NCBI RefSeq assembly: GCF_037893185.1
Contig: NZ_CP140772.1
Coordinates: 2,480,001 to 2,544,000, forward strand
Length of the DNA: 64,000 nt
From: Chitinophaga sp. 180180018-3
Lineage (GTDB): Bacteria > Bacteroidota > Bacteroidia > Chitinophagales > Chitinophagaceae
Direction: 5' to 3'
Shown piece after piece: positions 43,385-52,313 of the stretch (position 1 is the first letter of the stretch; every line of letters starts with the position of its first letter). The position numbers were made by a program, and so were the translations under genes. The notes under the pieces are model-generated. The model was not told the origin of the DNA. It saw only the letters and a list, made by a program, of their open reading frames with translations, and did not search any database.

Positions 43385-45508
43385 TTATGCCATTTGATGA
43401 TGCCTGTTGATTTTTTCCAGGATATCCTCTTCGCGGTATGGCTTCATAATGTAGTCATTTAATCCTGAACGCAAATACAGCGCAATGTCATCTTCCAATA
43501 CATTTCCGGTAATGGCAATAATGGTAACGGATGCTTTTTTCTTATCAGGTAATGCACGGATCATGTTAGTTAGCATCAGGCCATCAATACCAGGTAAGTC
43601 GATATCAGTTAGCACAAACTCGAACGATTCGCGCTGATATACTTCCAGCGCCTCTTCTGCTGATGATACTATCAGGTAGGAGGCCTGCATCCGGTCGAGC
43701 ATCAGGGCAAGCAGTTTTTGATTGAGGATACTGTCCTCTACCACCAAGAGTCTTATACCGGGTGGTATAACGGGGTTGTTAGATGTAGTTGTATTCACTG
43801 GAACAATGATTTTTTTGGTCACAGGCGATGGGGGCATCGACTTGTACCTGATTTCAAAATAGAACGTCGTGCCTTTCCCGACGAGGCTTTCCACATGGAT
43901 CTTTCCGCCGTGCAGGTCTATTATCTTTTTGGTGATATATAAGCCCAGTCCACTGCCCTTGTGATAGTGACTGTTTCCCTGCGAGAATGCGTCGAATACC
44001 AAAGGTAGGTCTTTATGCGGAATCCCCACACCGGTATCTTTTACACTTACCTGTAGCTGGTTTTCCTCCTTTATATGTGCCGTTACGGTAATCCCCCCGG
44101 TTTCTGTAAACTTGATAGCATTGGCCACCAGGTTAATAAGTACCTGTTTCAGCCGGAAAGAATCGCCCAGCAGGATCAGGCTGCTGGGGAAGTAAATGTT
44201 TGTTTCCAGCTTCAGCGATTTCCCCCCGGCCTGCACAGAAAGTGTTTGGCAAACTTCTTCTATAGTGGCCCGTGGCGAAAATTTTTCCTCCTTCAATGCT
44301 GGTTCTGCAGTTTCCATTCTCGTATAGTCAAGAACGTTATTCACTACCTGCAACAGCATATCGGCCGAATGCCTGATGGCTGCTACCATTTCCGGTTTCC
44401 TTTCCTGTTCCAGCAACCGGGCGTATCCTAATACCGACTGTACCGGTGTTCGGATCTCGTGACTGATAGTAGCTGCAAAATCACTCTTCTGCCGGGCAAA
44501 GTTTTCTGCCTGTTGTTTCGCTCGCAGTAAAGCCAGGTCATTCCGGTACAGGCGAATGATGCCGTAAATAATAATGGCCGCCAGTAATAATATCAACGGG
44601 ATCTCCCAGTTACTGTGCCGGTCCATCCGGTAAAGTGAATGATTGATATCTTCCCCCAGCTGCAGCCGTTTTTTATCAGTTTCATGCAACATGTGCTGTT
44701 TGAGCGCTGACATCATATGTAACAACTCGGCAAATAACCGTTCGTTCGACATCACCAATGCATACTCTTTTCGCTTCAGGTTATTGTGGCTTTCTGCTGC
44801 ATCCCGCATGAATTTATTGTAGTTGGCCTGGATCTTTTGCAACTGTACCTGCGTCATCGCCTTGTTTTCCGCACCGGTATTATGCTCCGTAATTTTTACC
44901 TGTTTCTGGATCTGCTTCTCCTGCGATTTATTGCTGATGGCGTCTCTCAGACGGCCAAAAAAACGTTTCCGCTTCACCGTGGTATCGGCCACCACCGTGG
45001 TATCGGCCTGCCGGGTGGGCTGCTGTAATTTAATGCCGGGGAATGGCTGCGGCACAAGCGATTCGGCAGGAGCCTGTGCACTGTCAAGTACCTGGGATAA
45101 CTGCATCAATGAATCTACATACAACCGCATCTGCAGGAACAGCTGCGATTTACGGTCTTTGTCTGCCATCAGCTCCTTCAGTTGGTTCTCATCCTTATTC
45201 GTAGTCATGGCACTGTCGAGGTGCGCTGTAATCTCCGTTAACTGCGACTTGTAGTTGTTCAGATGGTTTCGGTCGAACGTCAGCGTATATATACGGAAAT
45301 TATTATCCGCCGAATAGAGCAGCTGTATGGCCTGATCAATATGACCTGCATCCACTTTTGTAGCAATCAGGTTCCTGACACCGATCCCCAGTTGCGCCGA
45401 CTCTTTTTTTCTTAGTGAAATTATCATGAAAAAGGTCATCAGCACAATGGCTATTATTATCAGCACGGCATAGCGCACAAAAGTCTTTCTTTCCTGTGTA
45501 GTATACAT
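43385..45508 (-). CDS. hybrid sensor histidine kinase / response regulator
   Basis: A 707-residue membrane sensor. The first membrane helix is at about 13-31 (YAVLIIIAIVLMTFFMIIS), followed by a long, mostly helical periplasmic region with coiled coil, and a second helix at about 308-325 (IPLILLLAAIIIYGIIRL). The HisKA domain has H350 in AATISHEIRTPVQS; HATPase boxes are LINLVANAIKFT, DTGVGIP and GSGLGLYITKKI. A C-terminal receiver domain (about 590-705) has VVEDS and LTDIDLPGIDG with the phospho-accepting Asp. No output domain is present, so a separate partner such as an Hpt protein is expected. The signal is unknown. Confidence 0.92.
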   Translation of the reverse strand: MYTTQERKTFVRYAVLIIIAIVLMTFFMIISLRKKESAQLGIGVRNLIATKVDAGHIDQAIQLLYSADNNFRIYTLTFDRNHLNNYKSQLTEITAHLDSAMTTNKDENQLKELMADKDRKSQLFLQMRLYVDSLMQLSQVLDSAQAPAESLVPQPFPGIKLQQPTRQADTTVVADTTVKRKRFFGRLRDAISNKSQEKQIQKQVKITEHNTGAENKAMTQVQLQKIQANYNKFMRDAAESHNNLKRKEYALVMSNERLFAELLHMMSALKQHMLHETDKKRLQLGEDINHSLYRMDRHSNWEIPLILLLAAIIIYGIIRLYRNDLALLRAKQQAENFARQKSDFAATISHEIRTPVQSVLGYARLLEQERKPEMVAAIRHSADMLLQVVNNVLDYTRMETAEPALKEEKFSPRATIEEVCQTLSVQAGGKSLKLETNIYFPSSLILLGDSFRLKQVLINLVANAIKFTETGGITVTAHIKEENQLQVSVKDTGVGIPHKDLPLVFDAFSQGNSHYHKGSGLGLYITKKIIDLHGGKIHVESLVGKGTTFYFEIRYKSMPPSPVTKKIIVPVNTTTSNNPVIPPGIRLLVVEDSILNQKLLALMLDRMQASYLIVSSAEEALEVYQRESFEFVLTDIDLPGIDGLMLTNMIRALPDKKKASVTIIAITGNVLEDDIALYLRSGLNDYIMKPYREEDILEKINRHHQMA

Positions 45509-45828
45509 AAAATCGGATGTTGGCAGTTGCCGGGAAGAATCCGCAACGAAAATAATTCAATTTACTTTCCTTCACTACTGATAATCAATTTAAAAGAATA
45601 CATATGAGTATTACAGTTCAATTGATTTTGATATACATATAAAAAAATAACTTATTATAAAAAATTAACTGCTACAAACTTGTCTATCGCTTCTGCAAAG
45701 TTGCAGCAAGCAAGGGGCTTTTTTACCGGGAATTTTCCGGGGATCACAAATGTTTAGAATTTCTTATTCTGTCCTGTTCTGTGTCTTCGGTTATCCTTTC
45801 GTATTTTGGAGCCATAATTTATGCTATC
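45509..45828. other. 320-base AT-rich divergent promoter region
   Basis: This spans the gap between the divergent hybrid kinase and YdcF-like genes. It is very AT-rich between 45570 and 45690. I see no ORF, no long inverted repeat and no perfect TAnnTTTG box on the strand of either gene; only short repeats such as GCAAAGTTGC (45695-45704) and CCGGGAATTTTCCGG (45727-45741) are present. Confidence 0.4.
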
Positions 45829-47073
45829 ATGCAGTATTTGAAAACCAGTTTTATAACCAGCCTGTTCCTGCTTTTCTGGGGGCTGGTTGTATTCGGTCAG
45901 CCAGCACCGCCCGACCCTTATTACAAATTTCCGGCCAGTAATAATTTATTACAAGACAGGATCTTCTATTATTTCACCCTGGTAGAACGTTTCCCTGCCT
46001 TATCCCGGCTATTGGAGAAAGAAGTTTCCCTGCAGGAGCTGACGAAGGAATTCCGGGAAAATGCTCTGCATGCCGATACCGCTGTTAACGCGGCCAATGG
46101 ACTTCGTTTTACAGATAAGATGATCAACGGGGTGGATCAGATCTTCCGCGACCTTTGGCAGCAACACCGCCGCGAAATGCAGGTATTCACGGATGAAATG
46201 AAAGCCAGCGGCTTATTCCAGCTATATGCTTCCAAACCAGGGGATACCCTGTTGTCTCTTGCCTGGAAAGATGCTGCCAATGGCGTGAACTATATTATTA
46301 ATGCTTACACAAACGGAACGGGGATGCGTTATCCCGTCATCGATTCGGCCTTAACTTCCATACACTCGCCCGCCTACCGGGAAAAGATCCGCGGCCTGGT
46401 GAAGAGTACAGCCAATAATAGCAAAGGACTGTTCTTTCAGGCGTCACTGCAGGTAGCGCTTCAATTGCTGGAGCTGAATCACCGGAATGAAGCGGTGCGC
46501 TATGAGCCGCTTTCAGCCACCAACGCAGCCGCCTATAGCCAGGTAAAGAAAACAGACTGGGATAAGTATCCCTATCCCGCCATGCTGATACTGGGGGCCA
46601 GTCCGGTGAGCATGGAACATATCAGTGAAACAGGTAAAAGCCGTTGCCGTACCGGTGCGGAACTGTATCACAAAGGGCTTGCTCCGTTTATTATCGTTTC
46701 CGGTGGCCATGTTCGCCCGCCCGGTACTGCTTATTCAGAAGCCATTGAAATGCGGAAATACCTCGTGGAAGAACTGAAGATCCCCGCATCTGCAGTGATT
46801 GCGGACCCTTACGCCCGCCATACCACCACCAACATACGGAATGCTGTTCGCATGCTTTTCAGAAGCGGATTTCCTATGAATAAAAGAATGATGTGCGTGT
46901 CCGATGCGATGCATCTGGTATACGTAAACAGCCCCGTATTCGCCCAGCGTTGTATGACGGAGCTGGGATATGTGCCCGCCGCAGATATCCGTCAGGGTGA
47001 CCTTTATTTCCTTACCTTCATGCCGGATCTGCGCTCCCTGCAGGTAGATGTATTTGATCCGCTGGATCCGTGA
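45829..47073 (+). CDS. secreted YdcF/SanA-like (DUF218) protein
   Basis: 414 residues from the ATG at 45829. The GTG at 45781 would add 16 residues before the signal peptide (hydrophobic about 8-22, ending VVFGQ). The C-terminal half (about 255-400) is a DUF218 domain: LILGASPVSMEHISETGKSR, YHKGLAPFIIVSGGHVRPPG and MCVSDAMHLVYVNSPVF. Family members include envelope proteins thought to affect murein or barrier function; no reaction is established here. The N-terminal half has no match that I know. Confidence 0.75.
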   Translation: MQYLKTSFITSLFLLFWGLVVFGQPAPPDPYYKFPASNNLLQDRIFYYFTLVERFPALSRLLEKEVSLQELTKEFRENALHADTAVNAANGLRFTDKMINGVDQIFRDLWQQHRREMQVFTDEMKASGLFQLYASKPGDTLLSLAWKDAANGVNYIINAYTNGTGMRYPVIDSALTSIHSPAYREKIRGLVKSTANNSKGLFFQASLQVALQLLELNHRNEAVRYEPLSATNAAAYSQVKKTDWDKYPYPAMLILGASPVSMEHISETGKSRCRTGAELYHKGLAPFIIVSGGHVRPPGTAYSEAIEMRKYLVEELKIPASAVIADPYARHTTTNIRNAVRMLFRSGFPMNKRMMCVSDAMHLVYVNSPVFAQRCMTELGYVPAADIRQGDLYFLTFMPDLRSLQVDVFDPLDP

Positions 47074-47122
47074 TGCACAATATCTTTTCCTGAAAACCGT
47101 CTATAACTGAAAATATATTTTT

Positions 47123-48055
47123 ATGGCAGAACTGTTGTACACTATCCTTGGCGCCGGAGGCGTGATCGCTGACGAACTGGCTAAAGAACTGATCCGGAAT
47201 AATAAGAAGGTCAGACTCGTAAGCCGCGCTCCGAAATCTATTGCGGGGATCACCGACCTGGTGGCCGCCGATCTTACTGATTATACACAAACAAAAAATG
47301 CAGTTGCCGGTAGTGGGATCGTATTCCTGACAGCCGGTCTGAAATATGATATCCGCATCTGGTCGGATGGCTGGCCAAAGATCATGACCAATGTGATCAA
47401 CGCCTGTAAGGAAGCCGGCGCCAGATTGATTTTCTTCGATAACGTATATTCGTATGGGTTAGTGAAGGGGCTTATGAAGGAGGATGCGCCTTACCATCCT
47501 GCCAGCAGGAAAGGAACAGTAAGAGCTGCCATTGCTACGCAACTGATGGACGAAGTGAAGGCGGGGCGCATTACCGCGACTATCGCCCGCTCGGCCGACT
47601 TCTACGGCCCCGGCGCTGATAAAACCGGTTTTCTGAATCTCCTCATCGTGGATAGATTCAGAAAAAATTCCAGCGCCATGTGGATAGGGAGAGATGACCT
47701 GCCGCATAGTTACACCTTTACCCCGGACGCCGCGAAGGGCCTCTATCTGCTGTCGCAGGACGACAGCGCCTGGAACCAGATCTGGCACCTGCCAACAGCA
47801 CACCCTGCACCCGATGGAAAAACATACGTGAATATGATTGCCACAAAGATGGGGGTGAAGCCCAAATACACGAAACTGGGCGGCTTTATGCTTACCCTGG
47901 CGGGCCTTTTCGACACCAACATCCGGGAAATAAAGGAAATGCTGTACCAGAATAACTACCCCTATATATTCGACTCTTCTAAATTCGAACAGCACTTCCA
48001 TGTTAAACCTACTTCTTATGAAGAAGGTATCCGGTTAATGCTGGGGGATAAATAG
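47123..48055 (+). CDS. NAD-dependent epimerase/dehydratase-family SDR
   Basis: A 310-residue atypical SDR with the N-terminal nucleotide-binding motif YTILGAGGVIADELAKEL and an extended-SDR order: FLTAGLKYD, then FFDNVYSYG with the Tyr, and the domain end TSYEEGIRLML. The YxxxK motif is not typical. The substrate is unknown. The gene lies alone before the SAM-riboswitch region. Confidence 0.8.
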   Translation: MAELLYTILGAGGVIADELAKELIRNNKKVRLVSRAPKSIAGITDLVAADLTDYTQTKNAVAGSGIVFLTAGLKYDIRIWSDGWPKIMTNVINACKEAGARLIFFDNVYSYGLVKGLMKEDAPYHPASRKGTVRAAIATQLMDEVKAGRITATIARSADFYGPGADKTGFLNLLIVDRFRKNSSAMWIGRDDLPHSYTFTPDAAKGLYLLSQDDSAWNQIWHLPTAHPAPDGKTYVNMIATKMGVKPKYTKLGGFMLTLAGLFDTNIREIKEMLYQNNYPYIFDSSKFEQHFHVKPTSYEEGIRLMLGDK

Positions 48056-48112
48056 TCTACTGATTTTGTAGGAAATAAATTTGGTAGTTTAAAATTCTGC
48101 CTTATCTTTGCA

Positions 48113-48120
48113 TCAGTTCT
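48113..48120 (+). promoter_or_regulatory. -7 promoter box upstream of the SAM riboswitch
   Basis: TATCTTTG is a perfect TAnnTTTG box ending 8 bases before the first paired base of the riboswitch, which is the correct place for its promoter. A weak TTT -33 element is at 48088-48090. Confidence 0.6.
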
Positions 48121-48128
48121 TTAGATAG

Positions 48129-48238
48129 CTTATCAAGAAAGGAGGAGGGAAATGGCCCGACGATACCTTAGCAACCATCACTGCGCAGGCAGTGAAAGGT
48201 GCTGCATCCATCCGGTTTACAAAACCAGGAAAGATAAG
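48129..48238 (+). promoter_or_regulatory. SAM riboswitch (S-box, SAM-I type)
   Basis: The S-box consensus is clear: P1 is CTTATC (48129-48134) with its partner GATAAG (48233-48238), followed by GGAGGAGGGAAATGGCCCGA, ACCTTAGCAACC and, later, GGTGCTGCATCC. The aptamer precedes a trans-sulfuration gene. The base run just after P1, GTCAGAT (48238-48244), can pair with ATCTGAC (48288-48294) inside the downstream terminator, so SAM binding would free the terminator and turn the gene off. Confidence 0.95.
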
Positions 48239-48281
48239 TCAGATTACAGGTTTACATAAAATTATTATCATAATAATCAGG

Positions 48282-48313
48282 AAACTCATCTGACATTCAG
48301 GTGAGTTTTTTTT
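48282..48313 (+). terminator. riboswitch-controlled intrinsic terminator
   Basis: A 12-bp stem (48282-48293 / 48297-48308, one G-T pair) with loop CAT, followed by a run of eight T that begins in the stem (48306-48313). Its left arm overlaps the antiterminator sequence ATCTGAC. This is the expression platform of the SAM riboswitch. Confidence 0.9.
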
Positions 48314-48394
48314 ATGCCCGCCACTCCCCACGATAAGCTCGTCTGTTGAACATGTTTATTCAATTTTTCATCAAACTAAAAATCAAACAACAAG

Positions 48395-49573
48395 ATGAGC
48401 AACATTACAGAACTGATTCACTCCATTCCCGTAGATCCGCAAACCGGCGCCATTGCAGTGCCTATCTATCAGACATCTACTTTCGTACAAACTGCACCCG
48501 GCGTTAATCAGGGATATGACTACGCGCGTTCCAATAATCCTACAAGGGAAACCGCCGAAAAAATCATCGCTCAGCTGGAAGGCGGTGCCGCGGCCTCCGC
48601 ATTTGCCAGTGGCCTCGCCGCCATCGACGCAGTCATTAAACTGCTTAAATCCGGAGATGAGATTGTGGCGGTTGATGATATTTACGGCGGCGCATTCCGG
48701 CTATTTCATAAAGTATACGAGAAGTTCGGGATTAAGGTAACTTATGTAGATACTTCCGATACCCAGGCAGTATTCAATGCCATTACTCCGGCTACCCGCC
48801 TGATTTGGCTGGAAACGCCCACTAATCCAACACTGAAGATCTCTGATATAGAAGCGATCGGGCGTATCGCAAAGGCGCATAATTGCCTGTTTTGTGTAGA
48901 TAATACTTTCGCTACTCCCATCTTACAAAAGCCGCTCCAGCTGGGAGCCGACCTGGTGGTACACAGCGCTACCAAGTACCTCGCCGGCCACAGCGATCTG
49001 ATTGCAGGGGTGGTGATATCTAAAACCATTCAACTGGGAGAGGAGATAAAGTTTTATCAGAACGCCTGCGGGGCTATCCTGTCGCCGTTCGACAGCTTCC
49101 TCCTCATCCGCGGTATAGAAACACTGCCGTTGCGAATCCGGCAACATGGCGTCAATGCAAAAGCCATCGCGGAATTCCTGGAGCAACACCCCGCAGTGGA
49201 AAAAGTTTTTTATCCCGGCCTCGCTTCGCATCGTGGTCATGAGTTGGCAAAGAAGCAGAGCAAAGGCTTCGGTGGTATTATTTCCTTTACACTGAAAGAC
49301 GACACCGCAGAAGCTGCCACTGCTTTTGTAACATCAACGAAATATTTTAAGCTGGCGGAAAGCCTGGGCGGGATCAAAAGCCTGCTTTGTCATCCGGCGG
49401 CCATGACGCATAAATCCATTCCTGCGGAAAAGAGAAGGGCAGCGGGTGTGAGCGATAGCCTCGTCAGGCTGTCGGTAGGACTGGAAGACACCGAAGATCT
49501 GCTGGCAGATCTGGAACAGGCATTCACGAAGCTGCCGGTGCACGCCGGCGAAGGAAGCGCGTTGTCAGCATAG
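48395..49573 (+). CDS. metB: trans-sulfuration PLP enzyme, likely cystathionine gamma-synthase
   Basis: 392 residues of the Cys/Met metabolism PLP-dependent family. [38 protein letters not shown] and the PLP lysine K194 in [14 protein letters not shown] are diagnostic. The family includes cystathionine gamma-synthase, gamma-lyase and O-acylhomoserine sulfhydrylase, which are hard to tell apart by eye. The SAM riboswitch upstream argues for a methionine-forming role (metB or metZ type) rather than a lyase. Its 3' end overlaps the convergent symporter gene by 50 bases. Confidence 0.85.
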   Translation: MSNITELIHSIPVDPQTGAIAVPIYQTSTFVQTAPGVNQGYDYARSNNPTRETAEKIIAQLEGGAAASAFASGLAAIDAVIKLLKSGDEIVAVDDIYGGAFRLFHKVYEKFGIKVTYVDTSDTQAVFNAITPATRLIWLETPTNPTLKISDIEAIGRIAKAHNCLFCVDNTFATPILQKPLQLGADLVVHSATKYLAGHSDLIAGVVISKTIQLGEEIKFYQNACGAILSPFDSFLLIRGIETLPLRIRQHGVNAKAIAEFLEQHPAVEKVFYPGLASHRGHELAKKQSKGFGGIISFTLKDDTAEAATAFVTSTKYFKLAESLGGIKSLLCHPAAMTHKSIPAEKRRAAGVSDSLVRLSVGLEDTEDLLADLEQAFTKLPVHAGEGSALSA

Positions 49574-50735
49574 CAGCTACATTATCGCCTGTTGCATTCA
49601 GGATAGTAGCCAACGGGTCTACAAGGGTACCGATGATCATCAACGGAGGAAGTGCTTCTACCGGGAACCCATACACGCTCATCACCAGCAGTTCGCCGAT
49701 ATAGCCGCCGTTGGGAATACCTCCCTCCACAATGCTGGCGATAACGGTAACGCCCAATGCCATAAAAATGACGGATGGACTGTCGAATCCTTTGCCGAAC
49801 ATCGCAAATACCACCGCCATTTTTATGATAGATGAAATGCTGGACCCGTCTTTATGCAACGTGGCGCCAAGTGGTACCACCACATCTCCGATATCTTCCG
49901 GAACGCCCATCTTGCGCACTGCTTCAAGGTTTGCCGGGATAGTGGCAATACTGCTGCCGGTACCCACCGCCGTAAGCGTTGGAATGATATTATTCTTCCA
50001 GAAAATTTTTATAGCCGGCAGCCCGCCGGCAATAAATGCATAAAAAGTAAACCCGATAATAAAATAAACAGTTCCGAATCCATAATAGATACCCAGGGAA
50101 TGCGCGTAGGTACCGAACAGCTTCGGGCCTACGGTGCCCACCTGGTAAGCAAAGTAAGCCCCCAATCCGATCGGGCCGGCTTTCATGATCACCGTAAGTA
50201 TATCTTTCGACACTTCATTGCCCGACCGTAAAAATTTGCGGAAGGCGGCTCCCCGCTCGCCGGTACGCATGGCTGCAAAGCCGGTCAGACAGGAGAAAAT
50301 GATGAATGGCAGCATATTCTTACGGGAAAACAGCGTGTAGAATTCATCTGCCGTCAACAGCCTGACCAGCTGCTCGCCCCAGTTGGCGGGCTTTTCCAGG
50401 TTTACGTCGTGGTTCAGTATTACCTGTTGGTGAATGGGAAAAATCCAGACTGCCACAATGGTCAGGAAGGCAGAAATCAGAATGGTGCTGAGGAATACGA
50501 GCGACATAATACCCAGCGTTTGTCCCAGTTTATTGCCGGCTTCAATATGCGCAATCGCATCTGCCACTGCAAAAAATACCAGCGGTATAATGGCAGTGAA
50601 CAGCAGGTTCAGGAAGATATCGCCAACCGGTTTTATAGCAATGATACGCTCTCCGTAGACAAGCCCGGCAATACTGCCAGCGATGATACCAGTCAGCAGC
50701 AGGAACATGCTGCGGTAGGTTTTAATGAATCCCAT
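49524..50735 (-). CDS. dicarboxylate/amino acid:cation symporter (GltP/DctA family)
   Basis: A 403-residue transporter of the SLC1/DAACS family with about 8 membrane helices and two re-entrant loops. The hairpin-1 serine-rich motif is VGTGSSIATIPAN; the conserved VVVPLGATLHKDGSSI and [20 protein letters not shown] carry the cation- and substrate-binding residues (the family NMDGT is changed to NATGD). It imports glutamate, aspartate or dicarboxylates with protons or sodium. The last 17 codons lie inside the antisense end of metB (49524-49573). A TACATTTG promoter box lies at 50761-50768. Confidence 0.88.
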   Translation of the reverse strand: MGFIKTYRSMFLLLTGIIAGSIAGLVYGERIIAIKPVGDIFLNLLFTAIIPLVFFAVADAIAHIEAGNKLGQTLGIMSLVFLSTILISAFLTIVAVWIFPIHQQVILNHDVNLEKPANWGEQLVRLLTADEFYTLFSRKNMLPFIIFSCLTGFAAMRTGERGAAFRKFLRSGNEVSKDILTVIMKAGPIGLGAYFAYQVGTVGPKLFGTYAHSLGIYYGFGTVYFIIGFTFYAFIAGGLPAIKIFWKNNIIPTLTAVGTGSSIATIPANLEAVRKMGVPEDIGDVVVPLGATLHKDGSSISSIIKMAVVFAMFGKGFDSPSVIFMALGVTVIASIVEGGIPNGGYIGELLVMSVYGFPVEALPPLMIIGTLVDPLATILNATGDNVAAMLTTRFLRRRAPAAS

Positions 50736-50760
50736 ACCCGGAATTTATAATTAAGATAGC

Positions 50761-50768
50761 CAAATGTA
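50761..50768 (-). promoter_or_regulatory. -7 promoter box of the symporter
   Basis: TACATTTG on the minus strand matches TAnnTTTG and lies 25 bases before the ATG at 50735, giving a 5' UTR of about 20 bases. Confidence 0.45.
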
Positions 50769-50831
50769 GTGCATCGTGAACAATCGGACTGGATTATTGT
50801 TTAAGCAAAGTAGCGCTAATAACCTTACATC

Positions 50832-51158
50832 ATGAAAAGCTGGTTGATTTGTTTGCTGCTTACTTTCTTTGTTTACCAGGAGAGAACCTATACCATCGTA
50901 GAGGTAATGCGTAACGCGAGGCAGTTGCGCGACGACAGTACATCAGTAAAGATCATCGGATATGTGACTAAAAAACTGAACGGAAATAATTACCAGTTTG
51001 AAGACAGAACCGCAGAAATCCAGGTAGACATTGAGCCCGCTTATTTGCCGAAGAAGCCCTTCAGCGACAAAGATGCCGTGATCATCAAGGCACAGGTACT
51101 GTATGAAATGAATAAACCTATCACCCTGAAAGTAAGCGGACCTGTTATCAACGACTAA
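50832..51158 (+). CDS. secreted BOF-type (YgiW/YdeI-like) OB-fold protein
   Basis: A 108-residue protein with a short signal peptide (about 1-16, ending FFVYQ). The mature part follows the YgiW/NirD bacterial OB-fold family: TIVEVMRNARQLRDDSTSVK, IIGYVTKKLNGNNYQFEDRT, AEIQVDIEPAYLPKKPFSDK. In YgiW relatives the matching parts read LRDDTWVTLRG and YVFKDASGTINVDID. These periplasmic proteins are linked to stress tolerance, with no enzymatic activity known. The signal peptide is short and the family call is by pattern. Confidence 0.65.
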   Translation: MKSWLICLLLTFFVYQERTYTIVEVMRNARQLRDDSTSVKIIGYVTKKLNGNNYQFEDRTAEIQVDIEPAYLPKKPFSDKDAVIIKAQVLYEMNKPITLKVSGPVIND

Positions 51159-51167
51159 CGGAGAAGG

Positions 51168-52148
51168 CTATATTACTTTCAGCAGGAAAGCATAGATGCT
51201 CTTCATACTTACCAGGATCACAATTACGGCTACAGCCACCATAATGGTTTTTGCAGAGATTTTGTTGGAAACTTTTGCAGCTATGGGAGATGCAATCGCG
51301 CTGCCTATCACGAGGCCCAGTACTGCATCCCAGTGTACGTGGCTGAGTACGGTGACAAAAGTAAGAGAGCTGAGCATAGCTATGAAAAAGCGGGTAGCCT
51401 TTACCGTGCCCAGGGAAAAACGCGGATGCCGGCCACCGGCAATCAGCGACGATAATACGATAGAGCCCCAGCCACCACCGCCAATTGCGTCTATAAAGCC
51501 GCCACCAAAGCCCAGCAGGCCGATTCTCGTGATCTTTTTATCAGGGGCATTATTTTGTTTTCTGACCCGGATGGCGCGCATCAGGATAATGCTGCCCAGG
51601 ATCAGGGTATATAAGGATACTACCGGTTTCGTATACTGCGAATAATGTTCGAGCGACGACAACAGGTAAGCGCCCGTTACCGCGCCGATAATACCCGGTA
51701 AGATCAGCATTTTAAACAGCTTCTTATTCACGTTGCCCATGCGCTGGTGCATCCAGCCCGCAATGCCGCAGCTCAGAATTTCAGATATATGTACCGCCGT
51801 ACTGGCAGAAGCCGGCGGAATACCCATCGACAGGGAAAAAGTAGTGGAGGTGATGCCGTAAGACATCCCAATGGCGCCATCGATCATGGCGAAAACAAAC
51901 CCGGCTGCCAGGAAATAATAAAAAGTCGGGGGAATATCTACTACGTATGTACGAAACGACGGGGATTGCCACCAGGCAATACCCAGGCCAATAGCCAATA
52001 ACAATATGCCCGCCGATCCGTAAATCCAGCGTTGCTTTTTATAAGCAACCGTTTCATTGGGAATGCCGTTTTCCTGTGGCAGTTCAGCCACTGTTGCTGT
52101 TTCTGTCAAGGCTGCAGGTACAGCCAGGGTAGTAAGTTCTTTCTCCAT
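51168..52148 (-). CDS. TauE/SafE-family anion (sulfite) exporter
   Basis: A 326-residue protein with about 8 membrane helices in two homologous halves, each ending in a conserved Gly-rich loop (FAMIDGAIGMSYGITSTTFS and GGFIDAIGGGGWGSIVLSSL), as in the sulfite exporter TauE/SafE family. The hydrophilic N-terminal 35 residues are extra. It exports or imports small anions such as sulfite or sulfoacetate; the substrate is not known. It is convergent with the BOF gene (9-base gap) and divergent from the CorC-type gene. Confidence 0.85.
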   Translation of the reverse strand: MEKELTTLAVPAALTETATVAELPQENGIPNETVAYKKQRWIYGSAGILLLAIGLGIAWWQSPSFRTYVVDIPPTFYYFLAAGFVFAMIDGAIGMSYGITSTTFSLSMGIPPASASTAVHISEILSCGIAGWMHQRMGNVNKKLFKMLILPGIIGAVTGAYLLSSLEHYSQYTKPVVSLYTLILGSIILMRAIRVRKQNNAPDKKITRIGLLGFGGGFIDAIGGGGWGSIVLSSLIAGGRHPRFSLGTVKATRFFIAMLSSLTFVTVLSHVHWDAVLGLVIGSAIASPIAAKVSNKISAKTIMVAVAVIVILVSMKSIYAFLLKVI

Positions 52149-52279
52149 TTTTGATGAGCCAGCCTAAATTCACCACAAAATACATAAACTCTATGAAATA
52201 AGTAGACTATTTTAAAAAAAAGAAGACGGCCATGAAACAATGAATACGCGTTTATCTCTCGTATAAAAAATGTTTTACC

Positions 52280-52287
52280 TATATTTG
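52280..52287 (+). promoter_or_regulatory. -7 promoter box of the hemolysin/CorC-type gene
   Basis: TATATTTG fits TAnnTTTG and lies 26 bases before the ATG at 52314; no clear -33 element. Confidence 0.45.
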
Positions 52288-52313
52288 GGGTTGCGAACCA
52301 ATTTACCAACTAC

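Noticed and set aside
48129..48313. tRNA or other folded RNA in the 48.1-48.3 kb gap.
   Set aside because: The S-box consensus and the following terminator explain the structure fully.
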